The position numbers and the translations under genes are program-made. Shown here piece by piece: positions 1 to 5,804 of a DNA stretch of 6,095 nt. The notes under the pieces are model-generated. The model saw only the letters and a list, made by a program, of their open reading frames with translations, had not been told where the DNA came from and made no database searches. Source of the DNA: an uncultured Bacillota bacterium (lineage in GTDB: Bacteria; Bacillota_I; Bacilli_A; RF39; UBA660); NCBI GenBank assembly GCA_947179265.1, contig CAMXBB010000088.1, positions 1-6,095 of the forward strand. The letters run 5' to 3'. The first letter of the stretch is position 1, and every line of letters begins with the position of its first letter.

Positions 1-1
1 G

Positions 2-26
2 TATAATATTTTGTACATAGAGGTGA
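2..26 (+). promoter_or_regulatory. -10 box and ribosome binding site of the HD-domain gene
   Basis: A perfect TATAAT lies at 2-7, and its -35 box would fall outside the window. GAGGTGA at 20-26 is a strong Shine-Dalgarno match four bases before the ATG at 31. Transcription would start near position 14, giving a very short leader. The ribosome site fixes the start codon. The promoter call rests on the -10 alone. Confidence 0.6.
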
Positions 27-30
27 CATT

Positions 31-1140
31 ATGGATTCAGACAAAATAAAAAAAGCCCTTGACTTTTATATGTTAGTTAATAAAACAAAATATACTTTAG
101 AAAGTCAAAATCAAAGTCTTGCTAATCAAATATATGGTGCTATGATTCTGGCTGTAGCAATTAACTCCGAATATAATATAACAGATAATATTGGTGAAAC
201 CATTAGAATCATTTTATTCGGTATGCTCAATGAATTTTATGAAAAAGAACTAGATAGTATTTTAAATAATTTATCTAAAGGTAAACAATTTAAAGCTGAA
301 CTTGCTAAATTCTATGGAGTATCTATTGGAAATGATAGATTAGGAAGTCTAGCATTTGATTGTGAAATAATCGAAGTTGGACTTAACTACTTTTTTGATG
401 TTGTTATTCCCAATGAACATTTACAAGAATTAAGTATTGAAGAATTATTTTCAATCGCCCAAAAATATGGATTTATTGGTAAAATTGGACCTGATAATAA
501 AAAGAACTATGAAATATTTAAATTCTATTATTGGAATAGAAAACTAAGAGATAAAATAAGATCTGGTTGGGATCATAATCATTGGAATATAAAAAATACT
601 AGAGTTGAAAATGTAGCTGAACATGTTATTGGAACTATTGGACTTGCTATTGGAATTGCATCAGAAGAAGATTATCCTGTTGACTTGGATACAATATGCG
701 AAGTTTTAACAATCCATGAAATTGGTGAAGTAAAAATTGGTGATATAACTCCTTATGACGGAATTTCAAAAGAAGAAAAAGAAAATATTGAACATCAAGC
801 AATGAAAGAAATACTTGGAAATCTTGAAAAAAGAGATAGTATGTTCGCATCTCTTCTAGAATTTGATAAATATGCAGATGATACATATGCATTTGCTCGT
901 TATTGTGATAAGTTAGAACCTGATGTTCAATCAAGAATATATCAAGATATGGGATGTCACAATTCATTATCAGAACAACAAAATAATGTTGCTTTTAAAT
1001 CTGATAAAGTAAAAAGAATATTAGAAGGAGATGTCGCAACCGCTTTTGATGTATGGTATGAAATGGATAAAACCATTTATACGAATTCCCCTACTTTTAC
1101 TAAAATATTAAATTATGTAAAAAATGTTGGTTTAAAATAA
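31..1140 (+). CDS. HD-superfamily phosphohydrolase (YfbR/HDDC2-like) with a degenerate N-terminal HD repeat
   Basis: The C-terminal half (about residues 165-345) reads as an HD_3-type domain related to YfbR and HDDC2, a family of metal-dependent 5'-deoxynucleotidases. Visible landmarks are R191-VEN-VAEH198, then H229-E230 with IGEVKIGDITP after it, and YCD293KLEPD. The usual HD doublet is HE here, while the flanking GDI-P and SKEEK segments match the HDDC2 pattern. The N-terminal half (about 10-125) looks like a decayed second copy. SLANQIYGAMILAVAINSEY (29-48) aligns with NVAEHVIGTIGLAIGIASEE, LNE (66-68) with IHE, and DCEIIEVG with YCDKLEPD, but its ligand positions read Q33, N67 and E112. 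If the protein is active, it likely hydrolyses a nucleotide phosphate in the cytoplasm through the C-terminal half. The substrate is unknown. The gene stands alone with its own -10 box and terminator. The family call is firm; the duplication is my own by-eye alignment. Confidence 0.85.
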   Translation: MDSDKIKKALDFYMLVNKTKYTLESQNQSLANQIYGAMILAVAINSEYNITDNIGETIRIILFGMLNEFYEKELDSILNNLSKGKQFKAELAKFYGVSIGNDRLGSLAFDCEIIEVGLNYFFDVVIPNEHLQELSIEELFSIAQKYGFIGKIGPDNKKNYEIFKFYYWNRKLRDKIRSGWDHNHWNIKNTRVENVAEHVIGTIGLAIGIASEEDYPVDLDTICEVLTIHEIGEVKIGDITPYDGISKEEKENIEHQAMKEILGNLEKRDSMFASLLEFDKYADDTYAFARYCDKLEPDVQSRIYQDMGCHNSLSEQQNNVAFKSDKVKRILEGDVATAFDVWYEMDKTIYTNSPTFTKILNYVKNVGLK

Positions 1141-1169
1141 AAAAGATAAGTCATTATCTTTTTTATTTT
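1139..1169. terminator. AT-rich hairpin, probable bidirectional terminator
   Basis: AAAAGATAA (1141-1149) pairs perfectly with TTATCTTTT (1154-1162) around a four-base loop, and the stem can extend two more A-T pairs outwards. It has only one G-C pair. A T-rich run follows on both strands, so it could end the HD gene on the plus strand and the convergent gene at 1191-1496 on the minus strand. It is weaker than the other terminators in the window because of its low GC content. Confidence 0.65.
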
Positions 1170-1190
1170 GCATAATAATCTAGTATATAT

Positions 1191-1496
1191 CTATTTTAGT
1201 ATAGGAGATACACCAAAATCTATATACTCATTTCTTTGAGTTTCTATTGCTACTTCATACAAATATTTTAATACTTGTCCTAAGTTACTGGATTTATCTT
1301 CAGCACATTCTGACATCAAAGTATAAGTTATATTCGTTAATTCAGACATTGAACTCAATAAAGCTTTTTCTCTAAATTTTATTATTAATTTTTTTAATAC
1401 AGACATAAGACTTTTAATTTTTTTATAATCCACTTCTTCATTATCAATTTCAGCAACAACCTTTTTTACTTCTTCGATAAGTTCCTCTAAATTCAT
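1191..1496 (-). CDS. small helical protein, unrecognised
   Basis: I do not recognise this protein of about 101 residues. It is rich in Leu, Lys and Glu and looks all-helical. An amphipathic, possibly coiled-coil N-terminus (NLEELIEEVKKVVAEID) is followed by a basic stretch around LKKLIIKFREK and a Cys in LMSECAED. It has no signal peptide, no membrane segment and no tryptophan, so it is probably cytosolic. Two ATG codons compete for the start. The upstream one (base 1505) sits immediately against the AGGGG Shine-Dalgarno with no spacing, while the downstream one (base 1496) has about nine bases of spacing, so I chose 1496. The longer form would add MEF. The gene has its own consensus promoter and a leader of about 100 bases containing repeats, and ends TAG just before the shared hairpin. 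The reading frame is well supported; no function can be given. Confidence 0.75.
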   Translation of the reverse strand: MNLEELIEEVKKVVAEIDNEEVDYKKIKSLMSVLKKLIIKFREKALLSSMSELTNITYTLMSECAEDKSSNLGQVLKYLYEVAIETQRNEYIDFGVSPILK

Positions 1497-1505
1497 AAAT
1501 TCCAT

Positions 1506-1606
1506 CCCCTAAAAATTATATAAAATTTATATAGTTTAAAAATATTCTTTATTGTGAATTCTACACTATCACACTATTTCACAATTAATCCCTTTGATTG
1601 GCGATT
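1506..1606 (-). promoter_or_regulatory. repeat-bearing leader of the 1191-1496 gene
   Basis: The stretch between promoter and start codon holds three structured elements. An inverted repeat has arms ATTGTGAA (1551-1558) and TTCACAAT (1578-1585) with 19 bases between them. Inside that loop, on the plus strand, is an eight-base near-tandem repeat, ACACTATC then ACACTATT. Closer to the ribosome site is an AT-only palindrome at 1517-1533. The first two could form an operator or an RNA hairpin; the last could influence access to the AGGGG at 1506-1510. No known riboswitch class is recognisable. The regulatory role is inferred. Confidence 0.4.
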
Positions 1607-1635
1607 ATTATAATCAATTAGATTGCTTTTGTCAA
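1607..1635 (-). promoter_or_regulatory. consensus sigma-A promoter for the 1191-1496 gene
   Basis: On the minus strand TTGACA (1635-1630) and TATAAT (1612-1607) are separated by exactly 17 bases, a perfect vegetative promoter. Transcription should begin near 1600. The -35 box touches the T-tract of the terminator that ends the upstream gene. Confidence 0.85.
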
Positions 1636-1662
1636 ACAAAAAAACCTCTAAAAAGAGGTTTT
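1636..1662 (-). terminator. intrinsic terminator of the 1668-2084 gene
   Basis: A nine-base-pair stem (AAAACCTCT at 1641-1649, AGAGGTTTT at 1654-1662) with a four-base loop starts five bases after the stop codon. On the minus strand it is followed by a T-rich tail. It is a textbook Rho-independent terminator. Confidence 0.88.
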
Positions 1663-1667
1663 ATTTG

Positions 1668-2084
1668 TTATCTATCCATAGCAGAAAATAAATTAACCAT
1701 GAATTTATCTTTTTCAGAGTTAGCTTTAGAAATCATTACACCTTTATAAGTTGTAAGCTCTGCTATATGACCTTCTAATAAGATATCAGTTGGCATTATA
1801 GTTTCAAGCATAACAATGTTTTGTTCTTTATACACGATATATCTCAATTTAACTTCACCATGAACTTGAGTAAATAAATGATCACTTGGTAACTTTAACT
1901 CATAAGTTTCAGTATTACTCTTTTTATCACTTGCTACAAGTTCACCTAGGAATTCTCCACTACGTAGTGCAGGATAATATTCGAAGTTTAACTTTTTGAA
2001 AGCTAACATGTTATATTTTTTTAATGCACGTTCTAGCTTTCGGTATTCATTTTCATTGATATAATCAAGAATAAATCCCTTCAT
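1668..2084 (-). CDS. 138-residue soluble protein, unrecognised
   Basis: I do not recognise this protein. It starts with a helical-looking segment (ENEYRKLERALKKYN, about 11-25), then passes into a beta-rich body with alternating hydrophobic strands: TYELKLP, GEVKLRYIVYKEQNIVMLETIMP, and AELTTYKGVMISK. There are no cysteines or tryptophans, no signal peptide and no membrane segment. The compact alpha-plus-beta pattern suggests a small cytosolic binding domain rather than an enzyme with an obvious motif. The ATG is supported by AAGGGGG with seven bases of spacing. A consensus promoter lies upstream and a strong terminator downstream, so it is probably a single-gene transcription unit, independent of its neighbours. 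The small gene that follows has its own promoter but could also receive read-through. Confidence 0.85.
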   Translation of the reverse strand: MKGFILDYINENEYRKLERALKKYNMLAFKKLNFEYYPALRSGEFLGELVASDKKSNTETYELKLPSDHLFTQVHGEVKLRYIVYKEQNIVMLETIMPTDILLEGHIAELTTYKGVMISKANSEKDKFMVNLFSAMDR

Positions 2085-2117
2085 AAAATGTCCCCCTTAT
2101 TCCTCAATTACACTTAA

Positions 2118-2147
2118 ATTATACCACTTCACGTTTAAAATTGTCAA
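2118..2147 (-). promoter_or_regulatory. sigma-A promoter for the 1668-2084 gene
   Basis: Minus-strand TTGACA (2147-2142) and TATAAT (2123-2118) are spaced by 18 bases. The start point is expected near 2111, giving a leader of about 27 bases that carries the AAGGGGG ribosome site (2098-2092). The -35 region shares TGTTTGACAA with the promoter at 1607-1635. Confidence 0.85.
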
Positions 2148-2204
2148 ACATGTGGATATAGTATAACTCGATGCGACGATTAGTTTACCATAATTAACAT
2201 TAAT

Positions 2205-2585
2205 TTGTCAATAATAGCTTATATCATCATATTATTTAATATGAATGAGGATAGAATAGAAACTTTAAAACGTGAAAACATCATATGGATAATATATGTA
2301 TTTTTTGCATATTTTGGAATTAAAGCTAATAACCTAGAAATGCAAGATATACTAAACAATAGTGAAAATAATAAAAAGCAATATAAATCAATAAATGTTA
2401 TCATTCTACTCATAGCTTTAGGAATTTATATTTACTTCATAGATCTAACATATAAAAGATATAGAAAAAGTGGTCGACTAGTTGATGGACTTCAAGCATT
2501 AGGAGCAACTCTTGTGTTGATTGCGGGATTTCTATTCTTATATGCTGAAATACATGGGGACGATGTTGTACCAAATGAATTATAA
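2205..2585 (+). CDS. small membrane protein, possibly N-terminally truncated
   Basis: The frame encodes up to 126 residues with two or three hydrophobic segments: IIWIIYVFFAYFGI (about 26-39), INVIILLIALGIYIYFIDLTY (63-83) and LQALGATLVLIAGFLFLYA (96-114), plus a short hydrophobic start. A basic loop (KRYRKSGR) follows the second main segment. No enzyme motif is visible and I cannot name a family. The start is uncertain. The longest form uses TTG at 2205, the first ATG is at 2241, and neither has a Shine-Dalgarno. The frame is open for only seven codons upstream before TAG at 2181. That, and the lack of a good plus-strand promoter (only a weak TTGTCA / TATAAC pair with 15-base spacing at 2141-2167), suggest either weak expression or a 5'-truncated remnant. 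It ends two bases before the ftsK terminator stem. Confidence 0.45.
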   Translation: MSIIAYIIILFNMNEDRIETLKRENIIWIIYVFFAYFGIKANNLEMQDILNNSENNKKQYKSINVIILLIALGIYIYFIDLTYKRYRKSGRLVDGLQALGATLVLIAGFLFLYAEIHGDDVVPNEL

Positions 2586-2607
2586 AAAGACGTATTTAAA
2601 TACGTCT
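2581..2607 (-). terminator. ftsK terminator overlapping its stop codon
   Basis: A perfect 20-base palindrome spans 2588-2607 (arms AGACGTATTT and AAATACGTCT). On the minus strand it is followed by TTTTTAT, so it terminates ftsK transcription. The TAG stop of ftsK (2608-2606) shares two bases with the stem. On the plus strand there is no T-tract after it, so it would serve the gene at 2205-2585 poorly. Confidence 0.82.
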
Positions 2608-4870
2608 ATTCATCAGGACTTTGTCCGCCTTCTATCTTTACCAAAACTTCTCTTGGTTTAGATCCATTAGCTGGTCCAATTATTCCTCGATCTTCAAGTA
2701 AATCGATTAATCTTGCAGCACGATTATATCCTAAACGGAATCTTCTTTGTAAAAGAGATGCTGATACTTTACCAGATTCAATACAGAAATCTACAATCTC
2801 ATTATATAGTGGATCATCTTCATCAGCATTGTTTCCACCTGTATCTCCTCCTGGGAAATTCTCACTACTTCCTCCACCTTGTGCTTTAGTTATTGAATCA
2901 TCATATTGAGCAACTTGTTCATGTGATACATACTCGATTACCTTCTCAATTTCTTCATCACTTATAAAGTTACCTTGAATACGTTTACCAAAGTTTTCTC
3001 CCATTGGTTTAAATAACATATCACCTTTACCTAATAGTTTTTCGGCACCTATTGTATCAAGAATTGTTCTTGAATCGATTTGTGATGCAACAGCAAATGA
3101 TATACGAGATGGAATATTTGCTTTTACTACACCTGTAATTACATCTGTTGATGGTCTTTGTGTTGCAACTATTAAGTGAATACCTGCAGCACGAGCCATT
3201 TGCGTAATACGCATAATTGAATCTTCAACCTCTTTTGATGCAACTAACATCAAGTCTGCTAACTCATCGATAATAACTAAGATATATGGCATCAATTTTA
3301 TCGTGTCATCTTCTGGTTGTTGTTTCTTTAATGCTGACATTTTGTCATTATATCCACCAATATTCTTAACCTTTTCATCAGCAAATTGATCATATCTTTT
3401 TTCCATCTCTCTAACAATATTTTGTAGAGCAATACTGGCTTTTTTAGGATCAGTAACAACTGGACATAATAGATGTGGAACTCCATTATAATTTGATAAC
3501 TCAACCTTTTTAGGGTCTACAAGTACTAATTTTACTTCATCTGGTCTTTTAGTTATAAGTAAACTATTGATAAATGAATTAATACATACTGATTTACCTG
3601 ATCCAGTAGAACCTGCAACAAGTAGGTGTGGTGTCTTAGCTAAGTCAGTTACACATAAACTACCATGAATATCTTTTCCTAATGATACTGGTAATTTCAT
3701 TGTGCTCATCTCTTTTAGTTTCGATTCCAATACTTCTCTTATTGGCACACCAACTGTTACCTTATTTGGTATTTCTACACCTACTGTTGTTTTACCTGGA
3801 ATAGGTGCTTCAATACGAACATCCTTAGCTGCTAAAGAAAGAGCAATTTCTTTTGATAAACCAGTTATCTTAGAAATCTTTGTACCATTCTTTATCGCTA
3901 CTTCGAATTGGGTAACTGTAGGTCCTTCATGAACAGCAACTACTTTTCCTGTTATGCCAAAATCAGCTAAAACATTTTGCAATGAAATTGTTGTTTGTTT
4001 TATAAAATCATCACTATTTAACTTCTTATTTTTCTTTAGTGGTTCTAATACTTCATTTAAGTTAGGTAAACGATAATTAGAATTGATATTGATTAAAGGA
4101 ATTTCACTAACTATTCCTCCAACCTCTTCTGCAACTGGCATCTCTTTTTCTTCAGTTACTTCTGGAGCATGATACTTTTTCAATTCTTCAACAGATTTAA
4201 TAACCACTTTATTATCATCATTATCATCATTCATATCTTCTTCATCATCGTCATCTTCATCATCATGATGTTTATTTTTTCTCTCTTTATTATTTTCACG
4301 AGCAGATGCGAAATATCCTTGAATACTATCTAAAATATCCGTAAATGATAAATCAAATAAAAGAATAAATCCAAATAAAATTATTACTGCAAATATAATA
4401 TAAGATCCTGTTTTATCAAGCAATGAAACTGATGCAAAACTACCAAGCAACCCGATAATTCCTCCACCAGTTTGTGAAAGCCCAACATAATTATTAGATA
4501 TAATATTCAAGTAAACTTCTGTAGAGTTATTAATAGCCGTTCCAACACTTACTCCTGTCGTAACATAATTCATATGAGCAATACTCAATACTGATATTAA
4601 AAGTAGGTAAAAACCAACCATTCTTCCTGATATAAAATTAGGAAGCTTTCTTTTTATAAGCATGTACCCACCTAATAAAAGGATTAATACAATCAATAAA
4701 TTATACCAAGATCCAAATAGGAATATGGCAAATTTTTTAATTAAGTCTCCAACACTACCAAATACTCCAAGACCAATGATACTGATAAGAATAAATATAA
4801 GTCCAATAATCTCTACTGAGAATTTAAAACTACTTTCATTTGATGCTTTTTTCTTTTTACGTTTTGCCAT
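2606..4870 (-). CDS. ftsK: DNA translocase FtsK/SpoIIIE
   Basis: This is a septum-located, ATP-driven double-stranded DNA pump that clears chromosomal DNA from the closing division site (FtsK/SpoIIIE/SftA family). After a Lys-rich start there are four or five membrane segments (about 19-39, 55-72, 84-103, 134-151, 157-174). A charged linker follows with an unusually acidic run at 203-219. The alpha/beta motor comprises LQNVLADFGI...GPTVTQFEV (298-324), Walker A AGSTGSGKSV (419-428, K426) and Walker B LVIIDELADL (531-540, D535/E536), with MARAAGIHLIVATQRPS at 558-574. The C-terminal winged-helix gamma domain (about 687-746, QRRFRLGYNRAARLID) reads DNA orientation motifs. The length of 754 fits the Firmicutes SpoIIIE/FtsK type. 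The ATG has AAGGTGG four bases upstream. The family is certain; whether it serves division only or also sporulation cannot be told, so the symbol could equally be spoIIIE. Confidence 0.97.
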   Translation of the reverse strand: MAKRKKKKASNESSFKFSVEIIGLIFILISIIGLGVFGSVGDLIKKFAIFLFGSWYNLLIVLILLLGGYMLIKRKLPNFISGRMVGFYLLLISVLSIAHMNYVTTGVSVGTAINNSTEVYLNIISNNYVGLSQTGGGIIGLLGSFASVSLLDKTGSYIIFAVIILFGFILLFDLSFTDILDSIQGYFASARENNKERKNKHHDDEDDDDEEDMNDDNDDNKVVIKSVEELKKYHAPEVTEEKEMPVAEEVGGIVSEIPLININSNYRLPNLNEVLEPLKKNKKLNSDDFIKQTTISLQNVLADFGITGKVVAVHEGPTVTQFEVAIKNGTKISKITGLSKEIALSLAAKDVRIEAPIPGKTTVGVEIPNKVTVGVPIREVLESKLKEMSTMKLPVSLGKDIHGSLCVTDLAKTPHLLVAGSTGSGKSVCINSFINSLLITKRPDEVKLVLVDPKKVELSNYNGVPHLLCPVVTDPKKASIALQNIVREMEKRYDQFADEKVKNIGGYNDKMSALKKQQPEDDTIKLMPYILVIIDELADLMLVASKEVEDSIMRITQMARAAGIHLIVATQRPSTDVITGVVKANIPSRISFAVASQIDSRTILDTIGAEKLLGKGDMLFKPMGENFGKRIQGNFISDEEIEKVIEYVSHEQVAQYDDSITKAQGGGSSENFPGGDTGGNNADEDDPLYNEIVDFCIESGKVSASLLQRRFRLGYNRAARLIDLLEDRGIIGPANGSKPREVLVKIEGGQSPDE

Positions 4871-4874
4871 AATA

Positions 4875-4893
4875 CCACCTTAATTTAATTATA
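4875..4893 (-). promoter_or_regulatory. -10 box and ribosome binding site of ftsK
   Basis: On the minus strand a TATAAT (4893-4888) lies just ahead of AAGGTGG (4881-4875), which is four bases from the ATG. No good -35 sits at 16-18 bases. TTGACG at 4928-4923 is 29 bases away, too far. This may be a weak or activator-dependent promoter supplementing read-through from the nuclease gene. The ribosome site is clear; the promoter is tentative. Confidence 0.45.
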
Positions 4894-4942
4894 CTCTAAA
4901 TACCCTTTTTATTAAATATAATCGTCAATAATTATGTAAAAT

Positions 4943-5731
4943 TTAATCACATTTTAAACTACTATCACCAGTTTTATAATCAATTTCTATTCCATCTTGA
5001 ATATTAAATACAAATACTTTAAATTTAATACCTTCGCCTTTATCCTCGATAGATTCTGCTTCTATTAATACTCCTCGAGCAAGTAAATCGTCATCTTCAT
5101 ATATTGGTGTTACTCTGTATAAAACATGATTATTGGTTTTCTTTATATAGGATGCTACTTGATTTTCAAAGCCTAACATTCCTTTAGTATTCATATGTCT
5201 AGTACAGGTTATAAGATTATTTTCATTAGCATTTTCTCCAGTCAATTGGTATCCAATTAGATGGCAACGATTATATAAATATTTACCATCAACAATATCG
5301 TATTTTATGGTATGCCATCCACTAGGTTTAATCATTCCAATTTCTCCTCTTTTTTCAGTTGGCATTAAAGAAAGCCCAATCTTAGACATTGCTAAAGTTG
5401 CTCTTCCTAAACTATCCTTATCTCCATAATATTCAAATTCTTCTCTATTTCGATCTTCATCAGTAAAATCAGGAATATTGTTATCAATTATTACATAATC
5501 TTCTCCACTATATTCAGGAATATTATCTAATGTATAACTCTTTTCTGATTCTTTATTAGAATCAATTTCTAAATTATTTTTTAAACTACTACTTTCTTTT
5601 TCGACATTAGAATATGTTGGTTCAAAGAATGTTTTTATGTCATAATGCTCATTAATATAATTACCTGCAACTAATATAAGAACAGCAACAATAGAAATTC
5701 CAGCACCTTTATACCCTTTAGCTTTTTTCAT
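4943..5731 (-). CDS. membrane-anchored DNA/RNA non-specific endonuclease
   Basis: A beta-beta-alpha-metal nuclease of the Endonuclease_NS_2 type found in streptococcal and clostridial surface DNases. After a short Lys-rich N-terminus, a single hydrophobic segment (about 10-23) acts as signal anchor or signal peptide. No lipobox cysteine is visible, so the enzyme probably faces outward, tethered to the membrane. A polar low-complexity spacer (about 38-70) leads to the catalytic domain. There, PSGWHTIKYD (136-145) precedes YNRCHLIGYQLTGENANENN (153-172), in which H157 is the likely general base. TCTRHMNTKGMLGFEN (175-190) supplies the probable metal-binding Asn (N181). The likely role is degradation of extracellular nucleic acid for nutrients or during DNA uptake; no competence gene is adjacent. 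ATG is preceded by AAGGTGAG. It lies 72 bases upstream of ftsK with no terminator between. The family call is strong. Confidence 0.93.
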   Translation of the reverse strand: MKKAKGYKGAGISIVAVLILVAGNYINEHYDIKTFFEPTYSNVEKESSSLKNNLEIDSNKESEKSYTLDNIPEYSGEDYVIIDNNIPDFTDEDRNREEFEYYGDKDSLGRATLAMSKIGLSLMPTEKRGEIGMIKPSGWHTIKYDIVDGKYLYNRCHLIGYQLTGENANENNLITCTRHMNTKGMLGFENQVASYIKKTNNHVLYRVTPIYEDDDLLARGVLIEAESIEDKGEGIKFKVFVFNIQDGIEIDYKTGDSSLKCD

Positions 5732-5761
5732 AACTCACCTTCATTATCATCGTACTATTCA

Positions 5762-5770
5762 ATTATATCA
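5762..5770 (-). promoter_or_regulatory. extended -10 promoter for the nuclease gene
   Basis: The minus strand reads TGATATAAT (5770-5762), a perfect TGnTATAAT extended -10 element, which can work without a good -35. The sequence at the -35 position is poor and falls inside the preceding terminator hairpin. Transcription would begin near 5755, shortly before the AAGGTGAG ribosome site. Confidence 0.65.
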
Positions 5771-5804
5771 TAAACAAAAAGAAACTCATATATCTATGAG
5801 CTTC
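5771..5804 (-). terminator. terminator of the zinc-ribbon gene, overlapping its stop codon
   Basis: GAAGCTCATA (5804-5795 on the minus strand) pairs with TATGAGTTTC (5790-5781) around a GATA loop. This gives ten base pairs including one G-T, followed by TTTTTGTTTA. The last base of the TAG stop (5806-5804) is the first base of the stem. The nuclease promoter starts at the very next base. Confidence 0.85.

Noticed and set aside
647..967. Minus-strand open frame of 106 codons inside the HD gene
   Set aside because: It lies wholly antisense to a gene with clear family motifs, has biased Leu/His/Gln/Tyr composition typical of a shadow frame, and has no ribosome site.
1551..1585. A CRISPR-like or insertion-sequence end from the inverted and tandem repeats
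   Set aside because: The repeats are short, occur once, have no spacers or flanking duplications, and no transposase or Cas gene is present.
1191..2084. Toxin-antitoxin pair formed by the two small minus-strand genes
   Set aside because: Each has its own promoter, they are about 160 bases apart with a terminator between them, and neither shows a toxin or DNA-binding antitoxin motif.
2219..2413. Minus-strand 64-codon frame opposite the small membrane protein
   Set aside because: No ribosome site or promoter. Its hydrophobic composition mirrors the AT-rich membrane-coding opposite strand. I considered it because the plus-strand gene is itself weak, but found no independent support.
3702..3932. 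Plus-strand frame opposite the ftsK motor domain
   Set aside because: Fully antisense to a conserved region of FtsK, with no translation signals.
2606..4870. Conjugative-element FtsK/TcpA-type coupling protein
   Set aside because: The membrane segments, full alpha/beta motor and C-terminal gamma domain identify the chromosomal translocase, and there are no relaxase, integrase or conjugation genes around it.
4662..4883. Plus-strand frame opposite the start of ftsK
   Set aside because: Antisense to the FtsK membrane segments, with no promoter or ribosome site.
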